Positions 46,501 through 58,577 of a stretch of 64,000 nt of DNA are shown in pieces (position 1 is the first letter of the stretch; every line of letters starts with the position of its first letter). The notes under the pieces are model-generated. The model made no database searches and was not told where the DNA came from. It saw nothing but the letters and a program-made list of their open reading frames with translations. The translations under genes and the position numbers were made by a program. Source of the stretch: Przewalskia tangutica (lineage: Eukaryota > Streptophyta > Magnoliopsida > Solanales > Solanaceae); contig CM056730.1 of assembly GCA_029844215.1 (NCBI GenBank), forward strand, positions 56,928,924-56,992,923, in the 5' to 3' direction.

Positions 46501-47549
46501 AATACGCCTAACACTATTCTAGAAGGAAAATAAAAGGACAAAAACTAAGGCTAATCGGCTGAAATGGGAACACGGAAAGGGGTAGGTTGGCTTGGGTAGC
46601 AAGTCGGCCTTCGGTCTTTGTGAACATAGTGTGAATGAAGTTGGTATTTCTTGGAGATGCATCTTGACTTCTCCAATCTTCATCTTCTTGGGATCAATTT
46701 AGAAGCTTCCATTCTTTGTACTTGCTTGGTCAACCATTTCGTCTAACCTCTTCATCTCCACTTGGAAGAAATTTGAAGACTCTAATGTGTCATGAACTAA
46801 TTGGTTCATGAATGGTCTTCTTGGAAGCCGTAGATTTTAGAACATTCTTGTCCTTGCCACTTTGTCATCTTACCCTCTTCTCGTCCTTGTCACTTGTATG
46901 AAAAACTCTCGGCCTTGGCACATTCTTAAATAGCTCATTAAATATGCCCTAATGACAACTAATAGCTAAGCTAAGAACTAAAGGAAAACAATAAGCTAAA
47001 AGAAATGCATAGTCTCGGCCAAGACCAACAAGAAGGCCGAAAATACAAGGTCCTCTTGACCCTTCACGTAACAACTCCAATTATACTCCATTTTCCATGA
47101 TATATTAGGCATGTACGTGTATGTTGACGGGTCATCGTTGGTACTCTTAGTAAAGCATTCCTCGACTTGGGTTGAGAGTTTAAATCTGCGGTCTTTCTTT
47201 CATCAATCTCCCCTTCTTTGAAAGAATTTGTCCTCAAATTTGTGCCGTCTAAATGTGAGGACACTTCATAACAAGGAAAATATCGATCCACATACAAGGA
47301 AAATTGTTTTGACTTTATATGATGCCCGTATTGGAGCAATGATCCCACCATATCGTAGTCCTTACCATGAGGGACATAATCGAACCATGTATCACTCAAT
47401 TTTTCCCTGGTGGTTCCTTTGTCTTGAACTAAGATGGTGACAATGTCGATCCCACTAGTTTCATGTTCAAGCATAGTTAACCTCACGAGACTTCAGGAAA
47501 ATGTATCCGATATTAAATCGGACTCACCATTTTTTAGCTTTGACATCAT
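46501..47549 (-). mobile_element. 3' end fragment of another gypsy element, minus strand
   Basis: The minus strand at 47280-47207 reads DGTNLRTNSFKEGEID over AAGAAGGGGAGA (plus 47207-47224 is its complement), the usual polypurine end of a plant gypsy polyprotein. Left of it (46501-47206) is non-coding and could be its LTR, starting TGATGAAAG in sense. Upstream sequence (47225-47549) has no recognised domain. It is interrupted at 47554 by LTR5. Its relation to E is unclear. Confidence 0.4.
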
Positions 47550-47554
47550 GTTAT

Positions 47555-49252
47555 TGTTACACCCCATAGTTCAGGTCATGCGTATGAGAGCATACGAAAG
47601 GGAGTAAGACTTAAAATTTTCGAAAGATAGGTTGACGGATTGTTTCGGACGGGTTTTAGTCAACTTTGAGTTGGTGTATGTCCAGTTACCTTGAGAGTTC
47701 CTAGGTGTTTCAAAGGCCTAGTACGTAGTTCGTTGAGTCGAGTTTCCAACGCAACCGACCGTTCTTCGATAGGACGTCGGAGTAGAAAGTTATGGGAGTT
47801 ACAAGTTCAGAGCGCAGCCAAGTCGAAAGGTGTATTCGGTCAGGGGCTACGGAGCCGCGGCGCCGGATGCAGGGACGCGCCCGGTTGTCGAGGAGCGCTG
47901 AAGTTGCAGTGTGGCGCCGGAAGCGAGGGCAGCGCGGAAGTTCTGTAGGGTTGCGGAAGATTCAGCGCCGCGGCGGGATTTCTGGCGGAATAACTGAGAA
48001 AAACAAATATTTTCTTTTAAAAAGGCCATGGGAGGGTGACAAGGGTCCCCCCCCCCCATCTGATTTTGCATGCACTACTTATTGACCAAGTCTTGAAGAC
48101 TTGGTCATTCTTCAAGTTCCTCTCTCTCTAAAGCTAAAAACTCTCCCTTCTCTCTAGAATTTCAAGAGGTAAGCTTAAGGAAAATCTGAAAAGTGTGGCA
48201 AGAAGGAAGCTTGTTGGCTAGCTTGTAAGAATTGTTGTGGTGGTGTTTTTGGAAAGGAGGATAGCAAACTTGTTGGGATAATTTGGCTAAAGCTCTAAGG
48301 TAACAATTCCTTCTCCCCTTGTTGGTTTTTGGTATTGCATGTGAAGGAGGAAGAATTTGTAGTTGAAAATATTGCTCTTAGTTAAATTGCATGTAAGAAA
48401 TATGGTTTGGACATGAAAGAATTGGACAAGTAGGTTATGTAAGCATGTTGTAGCCAAAATACTACTTTAAACTTGTTAAGATAATTGTTTTACATTGTGG
48501 GGCAGAATTTTACACACCTAAGATTAGGTGTGTAATCCCCTTTGAAATGTTTGGATTGTTGGGCCTTAAATGTGACGTTTGGATGTTGAATTCGGACCTT
48601 GAAAAGGTGGCAATGTATATAGAAACAAAGGAAATGTTGCCCGATTTTCCGTAGATTTAGTGACTTTACACTTGGGATATTCTACGTTGTAGCTAGAGGT
48701 TAATAAAAGTATTGTGGTCATTATAGGTTGATGTACTACGTGCTGAATTTATATATTGGTCTTAGAAAGTGGATTGATCCGAAGAGGTATGTGATTCTTC
48801 CTATTCTCTTGAGCATGATTATTTGTGAAATATATAGTGCGGTAGACGCACGTGTGTTAAAGAAGTTTGATTTCTTTTTTTTTTGTGTCCTTGACTTGAT
48901 TCTAAAGTTAAGTGACTTACTATGAAATGTTAAGGACTTGAATTGTGTTAAAAAGTTGTGAAACCTCATTCGTGAGTAATGGGTACTTGGTCTTTAAAAG
49001 AATGAAATTATCTTGATTTCGGAAATATGAGTAGTTGTCCTTGGTTGGTTTAAAATGTAAAGTGTTATAATAGCTTTATGGGAAGTTAGTTATAACGACT
49101 TTATGAAAACGAAAGAATGGTTCTATCATTGGATTTAAAACGGTAACTTGATATTTTTAAGAAGTTACGAGGCTTAAACCATTTTGAAAAGTATATTGTT
49201 ACTTGACTTTCAAAAGAAGAAGTGTTTTTGTTTAAAAGGAAGACATGGTATT
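47555..49252 (+). mobile_element. LTR5, left part
   Basis: Starts TGTTACACCCCATAG at 47555 after GTTAT (47550-47554, expected TSD; right copy beyond the window). It contains the most perfect form of the LTR hairpin (48512-48533), donor-like AG|GTATGTGA (GT at 48787) and the CATTCGTGAGTAATGGGTACTT block seen in other LTRs. It is cut at 49252 by LTR6. The frames 47691-47948 and 47792-48085 are GC-rich leader sequence without homology to anything I recognise. Confidence 0.85.
48512..48533 (+). other. Conserved LTR hairpin ACAC...GTGT
   Basis: ACACACCTAA and TTAGGTGTGT pair over ten bases with a 2-nt loop, followed by AATCCCC. Homologous hairpins are at 1403-1421, 7129-7147, 10427-10447, 12498-12517, 16948-16967 and 53007-53026, with different stem bases but pairing largely kept. 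Confidence 0.65.
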
Positions 49253-50963
49253 TGTCACGACCCGACCCCGGGCATGGCGGTGCCCTACTGGCACCCTATT
49301 CGTATACATCGAGAGAATAGCGTGAACATACACAACATAAACACAGGTGTAAACAATATAACAACACAGACTAGCCGATAAGGCCGCCTTCCATAATATA
49401 AACAAAGTCAAAAGTACAACTTTACAACTCAGTTCTTACAGCCCAACCACATATGTGAATACAGACCTCTAGGAATAACAACTGTGGCGGGACAGGGCCC
49501 CGCCATACCCCTGAATGTACATAAATCTACAACATCAGGGAAAGACTGTACCAAAAGAGAGACAAGCCTCCGGAGAATGGAGCTTCTGACGTCTGATAAG
49601 GATCCTAAGAGTGAGGATCCACCACCTTACCGCTTCCTGCGGCATGAGCGGCCCAGAAGAAGTTCGATTACAATATGTACTAAGTATGTAAAGCGGAAAT
49701 GCTGTAATTACAACATAAGTTTAAAAGAAAGTCGCAGACATGTATGATAACAAAATTACGATGCGATTGCCTTACTATGATGAGTACATCAAGAGAATAC
49801 GTCTAACATCACAATAGCGATCTCCGATCATATCATGGGTAACGAACCCATAAAACAGGTGGTATAACGTCTTGGGGTTCCTACCGCCGTTTATACTCTT
49901 ACCACAGGCGGGTGGTATAACGTCTTGGGGTTTTGCCTCATTTATACTCTTACCTGGAAAGGTAATAAAGCAGGTGGTATAACGTCTTGGGGTTTACCTC
50001 ATTTATACTCTTATCTGGAGAAAGTGGTATAGTGTCTTGGGGTTTGCCTCACTTATACTCTTACCCTATCTCAACCTACCATCATACAATAAATAAGCAA
50101 GTTAGAAATCCCCTAACTTCTTATTAGTCTTATTAAATCTACACTCTCATTTTAGTTTACTTAAGGCACTAACAGGTCTTTTATAAAAATCCGGGAATTT
50201 AACCCAAAGTACTACGTACTTCAACCTTTTAAAAATGACTCATTTTCATATAGAACTTCCAAGATACTATAAACCGTAGTATCAAGTCAAAATCTCTTTT
50301 CAAGACAAGTCACAATACCTTTAGAATTTAAGTTAGGTTTCTAAATCAAGTGACTTCTTTTCTTATAAAACCTTAGGCAGTTGATACCTTAAAACCAATT
50401 TGTCTTTCATTAAAAACAAGCCATTTACCTTTGCATAAAGTCAATATAACCAACTCCCCATAAAGTCGTTATATTCACTTTATACCTTAGTCAAGTACAA
50501 TTTCCTATCCAAGGGACTTATACGTTTAAAACGAAACAAGTATCACATACTTCAAAACCCTTCAAGTCCCTTAACTTTAAAATCAACTTAAGACATCCTT
50601 ACTATTTTCAAAGAAGTGAGTTAATCTCCTAACCCACCCGACTTGGCATTTCATAAAACAAGTAAAGAATGTCATAGTTTTGTACGTCTACCGTACTATA
50701 TACGTGAAACTAGTCATGCTCAAAGGATAGGAAAAATTCTACTTACCTCGCCGGGTCAAACTACTTGCCAAGTACAAAGTCCCGCCCGTAGAATGTCAAC
50801 CTATAATATTCACAATACGTCCATTAAGGCCTTACTTCAAACGTAGAATATTATAAGTGTTAAGTCTCTAAATTCTACGGAAAATCGGACAGCACCTCCT
50901 TTATTTTTACTAACTTTGCCACCTTTTTCAAGGCCGAATACAATAACCAAACAGCCCCAATTG
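49253..50963 (-). mobile_element. LTR6, reverse, 3' part
   Basis: Starts TGTCACGACCCGACCC (complement of the LTR end) after GTATT (49248-49252, expected TSD). It has the hairpin module (GGCGGG/CCCGCC at 49485-49505) and its own tandem repeat. It is interrupted at 50963 by D; the rest lies beyond the window. Confidence 0.83.
49857..50075 (-). repeat. Tandem repeat in LTR6, about 55-65-bp unit, four copies
   Basis: Units contain GGTGGTATAACGTCTTGGGG and CATTTATACTCTTACC. It sits 0.6-0.8 kb from the LTR 3' end, in the same slot as in the other LTRs. Confidence 0.85.
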
Positions 50964-51625
50964 TGTCACGACCCGAACCCGGGCCCGTGACTGGTGCCTT
51001 ACCCCGGGCACCCTAGTGATACAACATCAGAGAAAATCAGCGGAAATAAAAACATGAACATGAATTAAGAGAAAGGATAAATAAACAGGCCAACCAAAAC
51101 AGTTGCCTTCATCATGTATACATAAATACCTGAACAGTTATCTTTTACAAACCACGCCACAACAATTGCTCTGAGACCTCTAGATTTTACAACAGCTATG
51201 ACGGGACAGGGCCCCGCCATACCCCTGAATGTATAAGCATCTACAGACTCAGGGTAACATACCAAAAGATAAGCCTCCGAAGGAGCGGAGCTTTCCAATA
51301 CGCTGAAAGGTGATCCTAAAAGCGGGGATCGACAGCCGATGTACCTTTTACCTGCGGCATGACGCGGCCCAGGAGGTCGATCTGGCCAACAGTATGTGGC
51401 TGTAAAATCAGTAAATGAAATCATAATAGTCTATAAAGCAGGAGACATATATGATAACCAAACTACAGTTCACAACATAAGAGCAGTCATGTCAAGTCAG
51501 GGACTCACGCCCTAAAAGTCATCCTCGTACGTGGAACTCCTTCCTCACTGCCGGCAGTCTAGGTACAAATCATGTGATACGTATAACAGGTCTCGGCCCA
51601 TCTCATGGACCCAATATAGAAAAGG

Positions 51626-51835
51626 GTGGAATACATTCCCGGTTCATCCCATGAACCGGTGGTCGAGTGGAATACATTCCCGGATGAACCGGTAGTCAAG
51701 TGAAATACATTCCCGGATGAACCGGTCCTCAAGTGAAATACATTCCCGGATGAACCGGTCCTCAAGTGAAATACATTCCCGGATGAACCGGTAATCAAGT
51801 GATATACATTCCCGGATGAACCGGTAGTCGAGTAG
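51626..51835 (-). repeat. Tandem repeat in D 3' LTR, 33-bp unit, six copies
   Basis: Units contain ATACATTCCCGGATGAACCG then TCAAGTGA. Since 33 is a multiple of three, one frame stays open (51559-51840) and encodes a repeated TGSSGNVFHL motif; this is a by-product. The same array is at 57223-57432 in the 5' LTR. Confidence 0.92.
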
Positions 51836-53732
51836 AACACAGTACTTACACAACAAGGCTATCACACGTAACATGGTCAAGTTTCATAACAACAAGTATA
51901 AGCAAGTTACACACGACTCAAGGTACTTTCATTTTATATCAAAGTCCGGATTTTAACCTTAAAGTACTACGTCCGTTAAATTCCTTTTAAGATCCATTTC
52001 TTTTACAAAGGTCACCCGATACCCGTAGTATAAAATTTGAGTGACTAACATTGTTAAGTAAACCAAAATGCTTTCCTTTGTAAAATCAAGTGACAACCTT
52101 ATTTTCCAAACGTTCAAGTTTGCCTAATTTCGAATGCTCAAGTTTCTCTTTTTAGAAAAAGGTTTCGTAGTTCATAGTTTTAAATCCTTTAAAACATAAT
52201 TCTCCTTTAAACGTTTTGAGAAACCTATGTCTTATAAGTGAGTAGGTTATTCTTGTTTATAATCAATCTTATTAAGCAGCCATGATCTAGGAAATGTAAT
52301 ATCATTTTGTCTCATCTTAGCTTCTATGCGGATGGAGGTTTCTACTGGTTTTAATAATACTTCTTTAGTCAATACATTTTCCTTTTATTAACGCTGCAGT
52401 GGTTTATCGATACACATTCTGATTTCCGAAATCAGTAAAACATTCTTAAGCCGTTATACCTAACTTCCCATAAAGCTAGTATAACTCTTAAGCTTTCAAA
52501 ACCCAAGTAATACTCATTCTTTCAAAACGATTCATAGATCTTTTGAAATGCTTCAAGTTCTTTATTAACACATATCAAGCGGTTATTATTCAAATCGATA
52601 CCTTTTTAAAAACCACAAAGTATGTGCTTATCCACATAAAGCTATTATAACCAACTTCCCATAAAGCCGTTATAACACTTTATGTTTTAAATCAATCAAA
52701 TACATTTAGCACGTATGCGTCACCGTACTACATAGTTCACACATATCATGCTAGAAGAGATAGGAAGAGGTCCACATACCTCGCGACGATTATCGACTAA
52801 TAGCAAAACGCTCCAAGTACCTCAAACCGTCGGCGACACTCTTAGTCAAGCAGATCACTCCACAAGCGATTACAACCTATAGAGGCCACAAAGCGCCTAT
52901 TAATACCTTTAGATCGGCGTAGAATATTCTACGAGAAAATTCGCGGCACCTCCCCGCAACAACGTAAATCTCCTCTATCGAGGCCTACCAAGCCAACCGG
53001 GGGTTAACACGTCTGACCGGGCGTGTACAATTCTACTACACAATGCTACACAAGTCTCATGTCTGATCCTATGTAATTACGATTCATTCTCTTATTTAAA
53101 TTCAGCTTAAGTCGCAAGACATTGCGTAAGTATTATTATTCGGCTTAAGTCAAAAGACATTGCCGCACAATTATAATGTTCATTCTATATATAGTATACT
53201 TCAACTATATATTCCTACAACATGTAATTTCCAATTACAACGAAGGTCAAGAATGTTTACCTCGATAAGCCCAAAATTATCCGAGTTTATATGTCGTTCT
53301 GAACAAGGTTTAGCTCTACTCGTGCGCTCCAAAACGCTCCAAGAAACCCTTAGAAGTGTCTACACAACTTCTACTTAATACTTCAACTACGGGTGAAGAT
53401 TTTTCCTTAGGGTTTCGTTTAGTGGCTAAAGGAAAGTATAATAGTATTTTCCAGGCCAGATAAAGTACTTTGGAAAGTACTACAAGGTATTTGGCTAAAG
53501 TATTTTGGGCATTATAACGATACTTGTAGAATACATTTCTACCAAGGGGGTAGTATTTTTACTAGCACAACTAGGCTAGGGGTTGCTCTCGGCAGAGCCA
53601 CTAGGCAAGGGGGCTCGTGAGGGCCTTCAAGAGGGAGAGGGGTGGTGTTTGGGCGTGAACAAGGTTGAGGAGAGGGAGGGATTTTCAAGACTTAGACAAT
53701 TTTTGGATGAAGAAGTTCATCAACTAAGGGGG

Positions 53733-53741
53733 TATTTATAG
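53733..53741 (-). promoter_or_regulatory. TATA box of D 3' LTR
   Basis: TATTTATAG on the plus strand, that is CTATAAATA in sense, about 410 bp from the LTR start. Confidence 0.65.
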
Positions 53742-54151
53742 GTCAAGTGAAGGACAACCATGGCCAAGATCCATCCAAGTGTTAGGCAAGTGTAAGGTCA
53801 AGATTAAGCCATGTGCAACCTTATCCATCTACCCAAAATATCCTACCAACTCCTTGACCAAAAATAATGCAACAAGCGTGCCAACCTCCCACTTTCGTCA
53901 GTCACGCCGCAATTAGAGGGTGACAAGTGTCGCCCTCTTGTTGGTCCAAAATGTTTCGTCTCTCGGAAAAATCCGCAAAAATTATAAATGACATAGCCGG
54001 AAATTCCCCTACGAAAGCTGTGAAAACGTTTCGTCGAAAAACGACTCTAACCGGGTGTTGTGCACAAAAAGAATTCGGCCAAGCCTAAAGAAGTTCGAAA
54101 ATTTCTACGTACGTCCCCCACGTACATACTCTGGAAATACGGGGTATAACA

Positions 54152-54164
54152 TTCTCCCCTCCTT
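54152..54164 (-). other. Polypurine tract of D
   Basis: TTCTCCCCTCCTT, the complement of the AAGGAGGGGAGAA tract of A and B, adjoins the LTR. Confidence 0.9.
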
Positions 54165-55144
54165 AGAAACATTCGTCCCGAATGTTCCTTCTCAAGACAG
54201 ATAACGATAAAGTTCTTCTAATAGGTTGCCAACGCCACAACTGGCCACGAACCAACACATGCACGCAAATACTTATATCCAAGTCCACGAGGGAAACACC
54301 TCTAACATCACAAACTTTTGTCACTTTGTCGAGAGGTTCTAGTGTCACTCCGGCGACCCAACAAATGGTGCCGGACTGCATGCGATTCCTGAGGTCTAAA
54401 ATATACATCCTTCGCACCTTCTCCCTTTACAAGAAATGATCATATCTATGCTCGCAATACATGCTCACCTCTACCCTTACTCGTCGTACTCTTCTCGAAC
54501 TCTTGAACTCTTCCAGTATACGTACCACACTTCAGTTATCGCTTCAGTCCTCCAAACCTTGGAGTCACCACCTCCAACTTGGTTATCTTACTAGCCTCAA
54601 TCTTCCTTAAGGCCACTTCCGGCCTTCACGACCCGCTTCAGGTCGAACATATCCACGAACTTATACGATGGTCATCAAAACTTGGGCCTAGCACCCTGGT
54701 GACCCTACCACCTGGCGGGACCACCCAGCGACTCCATCTCATTCAGACTCTGGGTTGACACGCAACACGCCCTCAACCCGACCCTCCGTCACGCCAACTC
54801 TCTTGTTTCTCGATCCGGAACAACCTTGCTAAATCACATCATGAAAGATACCACTTTCATTTACCCAACCCAGAGACTTATCACATAATATTTTCTAGGC
54901 ATAAAATGCACTCTGACAAGGATCACTCGCAAAATCTTGTACTCAAGACGGCCTTACATCTAAGGTCTCAACTGTAATATTCTAAGGTTCATCATTTTCT
55001 CACCCCGGGCTTACCCTTTTTCTCAACGGGTTCCTAAATCACATTTTAGCACAAAGCTATCCGAACATAACACTTAACACATTAACATAACATCAAAACA
55101 TACAAGCCTCTAGATGGTTAAGGATATACCTGAAGCTACCGCTC
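54165..55144 (-). other. Non-coding internal module of element D
   Basis: Fills the space between gag and polypurine tract, where about 4.5 kb of pol lies in A. In reverse it matches B 33830-34330 and 35070-35440. No ORF with recognisable domains is present; 54163-54417 and 54182-54439 are not genes. Confidence 0.65.
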
Positions 55145-56374
55145 ACTCTAATCATAAGTACGCCTGCGTAGGCGCATCGTAAAAGCGATGAACACGCCAT
55201 CGATCCGGTGGTGCGCCGCAGTGCCGTACCTCTCCTATAAGCACGATCTCGTCACATGGCCACGGCGGCGCGCAGTGAAACAAGCACGATAAAAAGCGAC
55301 ATTCCCGGGATGATGTTTGCCACATCGTGCACCGAGGGAGACATGAATCCCGCTGGCTAGCACTCACGTATACCTGTGAACCAGAAGCCCTGGAGCTCTG
55401 ACCAGCTCCCGAATACCCTGAACGTCCCGAAGACTGAGGGGGACCACTCTGTACTGGTGGAGGTACATAACTAGACTGCTGCTGAGGCGGTCCGCCTCGA
55501 AAGTTACCAAAGGACCCTGCTGTTCTGGCCCTCTTCTGCTGATCTCGGTCATTCCGTCGACCTCTCCGTGCCTCACATCCTAGTGCATGAGCTTGCATGC
55601 GGGCAATGTCCATGCCCGGCTGAAGAGCTACACCCGTACAAGCCTCTGCCAAGTAATCGTCCAGCCCGGTGACGTAGCGGTGTACTCTGTCCTCCATATC
55701 CGCTACTACATCGGGAAAATACCGAGCTAATGAGTCGAACTCCACATTGTACTCTCTAACCGCTCCGCCGTCACCTCAGCGTCAAAAATCTGCCGGCCGA
55801 GCCCTCTCATCGTGGAGGCAAGAAATGTGCAAGAAATGCCCTCGAGAACTTCGTCCCAAATGCTGGAAGTGCATGCTCTTCCGGGGCGGCTCACGAATCA
55901 AACGATCAGCTGCAGATCACGCGGTGATGCGAACCAATACCACCGACTCGCCTCGAGGCTCGATCACTCTCATGATCCATTGTGTGTCGGATAAACTCAC
56001 GAGGTCGTCCTCGGCTCGATCCATAGAACACCGGAGGCTACAACTCGGGAAGTCACGTAGCCTCAAACATGCGCTCGGGGTGAACTACGGGTGCCGAAGT
56101 GGGCTGCATCGGCCTATCCTCATATCTGCCACGACCACGGCGATCGGGCCATCTCCTTGTACCCCAGCTCATCGGCTCGGTGTGGGGTGGAGGCTCAGTC
56201 TGTAGTCTCGGTAGCTGCCGCGGCTCTAAACTCTGCTTTGGTCTTTGGCGTCGCGAAACCCTCCGTCGAATCTTGTCTCAGTCTTGGCCGGGCTGCGCCC
56301 TCGTACTCCTCAGTATCTCACTAATAGCTCCGATCGCCTTGCCCATCCGGGCTGGGTTGCCTTACGCGAGGCAT
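55145..56374 (-). pseudogene. gag of element D
   Basis: Starts at the minus-strand ATG 56374-56372 (MPRVRQPS). The longest open part, 55745-55152, reads EFDSLARYFPDVVADMEDRV, RYVTGLDDYLAEACTGVALQ, the capsid C-terminal region, then a Gln/Pro/Gly/Ser-rich linker (GPPQSSGRSGYSGAGQSSRA) and loses frame in the zinc knuckle (about 55330-55250, CTMWQTSSRECRF). The N-terminal third (55747-56374) is broken into several frames. Confidence 0.8.
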
Positions 56375-56484
56375 AATCGGTAAAGGAAAGGAATACGTCG
56401 GAGGGTCGATTTATCCTGCACTCTAAGGCACGATCTCGAGAATGAGAAGGATGAAACTAATCCTAAATGTCCTGCTGACCTCAC

Positions 56485-56516
56485 GATTATAGATGTGGTG
56501 CACAACACCGATAATC
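56485..56516 (-). other. Candidate dimer-initiation hairpin in D leader
   Basis: In sense, GATTAT/ATAATC and GGTGT/ACATC (one G-U pair) close an 8-nt loop TGTGCACC containing GTGCAC. Pairing is kept although the stem differs from that of B. Confidence 0.6.
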
Positions 56517-56560
56517 AAGACTCTACTAGACACGGTGCGTAGACACTTTCCGAGACTAAT

Positions 56561-56572
56561 CGCTCGATACCA
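56561..56572 (-). other. Primer-binding site of D, altered
   Basis: CGCTCGATACCA, sense TGGTATCGAGCG, four bases from the LTR end. The consensus is TGGTATCAGAGC. The same alteration is in A and C. Confidence 0.8.
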
Positions 56573-56576
56573 CTTT

Positions 56577-58577
56577 TGTCACGACCGAACCGGGCCGTGG
56601 TGGTGCCTTACCGGGCACCTGGTGATACAACATCAGAGAAAATCAGCGGAAATAAAAACATGAACATGAATTAAGAGAAAGGATAAATAAACAGGCCAAC
56701 CAAAACAGTTGCCTTCATCATGTATACATAAATACGAGCGGTTATCTTTTACAAACCACGCTTACAATTACTCTGGACCTCTAGATTTTACAACGGCTAT
56801 GACGGGACGGGGCCCCGCCATACCACGAATGTATAAGCATCTACGGACTCGTGGGTAACATACCAAAAGATAAGCCTCAGAAGGAAACGGAACTTCCAAT
56901 ACGCTGAAAGGAGATCCTAAAAGCGGGGATCGACGACCGATGTACCTTTTACTGCGGCATGACGCGGCCGAAGGAGGTCGATCTGTACCAAGTATGTGGC
57001 GTAAAATCGTAAATGAAATCATAATAGTCTATAAAGCGGGAGACATATATGATAACCAAACTCTGATTCACAACATAAGAGCGATCATGTCAAGTCGTGG
57101 ACTCACGCCACAAAAGTCATCCTCATGCGTGGAACTCCTTCCTCGGCGCCGTGATCTAGGTACAAATCATGTGATACGTATAACAGGTCTCGGCCCATCT
57201 CATGGACCCAATATAGAAAAGGGTGGAATACATTCCCGGTTCATCCCATGAACCGGTGGTCGAGTGGAATACATTCCCGGATGAACCGGTAGTCAAGTGA
57301 AATACATTCCCGGATGAACCGGTCCTCAAGTGAAATACATTCCCGGATGAACCGGTCCTCAAGTGAAATACATTCCCGGATGAACCGGTAATCAAGTGAT
57401 ATACATTCCCGGATGAACCGGTAGTCGAGTAGAACACAGTACTTACACAACAAGGCTATCACACGTAACATGGTCAAGTCTCATAACAACAAGTATAAGC
57501 AAGTTACACACGACTCAAGGTACTTTCATTTTATATCAAAGTCCGGATTTTAACCTTAAAGTACTACGTCCGTTAAATTCCTTTTAAGATCCATTTCTTT
57601 TACAAAGGTCACCCGATACCCGTAGTATAAAATTTGAGTGACTAACATTGTTAAGTAAACCAAAATGCTTTCCTTTGTAAAATCAAGTGACAACCTTATT
57701 TTCCAAACGTTCAAGTTTGCCTAATTTTGAATGCTCAAGTTTCTCTTTTTAGAAAAAGGTTTCGTAGTTCATAGTTTTAAATCCTTTAAAACATAATTCT
57801 CCTTTAAACGTTTTGAGAAACCTATGTCTTATAAGTGAGTAGGTTATTCTTGTTTATAATCAATCTTATTAAGCAGCCATGATCTAGGAAATGTAATATC
57901 ATTTTGTCTCATCTTAGCTTACATGCGGATGGAGGTTTCTCTTGGTTTTAATAATACTTCTTTAGTCAATACATTTTCCTTTTATTAGCGCGATGGTTTG
58001 TCGATACACATTCGATTTCGAAATCATAAAACATTCTTAAGCGTTATACCTAACTTCCCATAAAGCTAGTATAACTCTTAAGCTTTCAAAACCAGTAATA
58101 CTCATTCTTTCAAAACGATTCATAGATCTTTTGAAATGCTTCAAGTTCTTTATTAACACATATCAAGCCGTTATTATTCAAATCGATTACCTTTTAAAAA
58201 CCACAAAGTATGTGCTTATCCACATAAAGCTATTATAACCAACTTCCCATAAAGCCGTTATAACACTTTATGTTTTAAATCAATCAAATACATTTAGCAC
58301 ATGTACGTCTACCGTACTACATAGTTCACACATATCATGCTAGAAGAGATAGGAAGAGGTCCACATACCTCGCGACGATTATCGACTAATAGCAAAGCGC
58401 TCAAGTACCTCAAACCGTCGGCGACACTCTCGATCAGCGGATCACTCCACAAGCGATACTACAACCTATAGAGGCCACAAAGCGCCTATTAATACCTTTA
58501 GATCGGCGTAGAATATTCTACGTAAAATTCGCGACACTCCCCGCAACAGCGTTAATCTCCGCATCTATCGAGGCCGG
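56577..58577 (-). mobile_element. 5' LTR of element D, interrupted by C
   Basis: Starts TGTCACGACC next to the primer site and follows the 3' LTR (50964 onwards) until 58577, where TGTTATACCCCG of element C begins. The rest of the LTR lies beyond the window. It carries the 33-bp array at 57223-57432 and the mosaic module (about 57845-58015). Confidence 0.87.

Larger units (their letters stand above)
50964..54151 (-). mobile_element. 3' LTR of element D (reverse)
   Basis: TGTCACGACCCGAACCC ... ACGGGGTATAACA, 3188 bp, complete; AATTG (50959-50963) is the expected TSD. It has a reversed TATA box at 53733-53741, a 33-bp tandem array, the mosaic module (about 52245-52440) and the hairpin at 53007-53026. 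It is nearly identical to 56577-58577 over long stretches, so D is young. Confidence 0.9.

Noticed and set aside
47691..48085. GC-rich ORFs of 85-97 codons in LTR5
   Set aside because: No recognisable domain and they lie in the LTR leader; base composition, not coding, explains the open frames.
49857..50075. Regularly spaced repeats resembling a CRISPR array
   Set aside because: The units are direct tandem repeats without unique spacers, in a plant LTR; no cas genes.
51559..51880. Repeat protein with TGSSGNVFHL units, also at 57156-57477
   Set aside because: Product of the 33-bp LTR tandem array; present inside both LTRs of D and without start context or relatives.
54163..54439. Complementary ORFs at the 3' end of D
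   Set aside because: They begin at the polypurine tract and are not kept in the homologous part of B.
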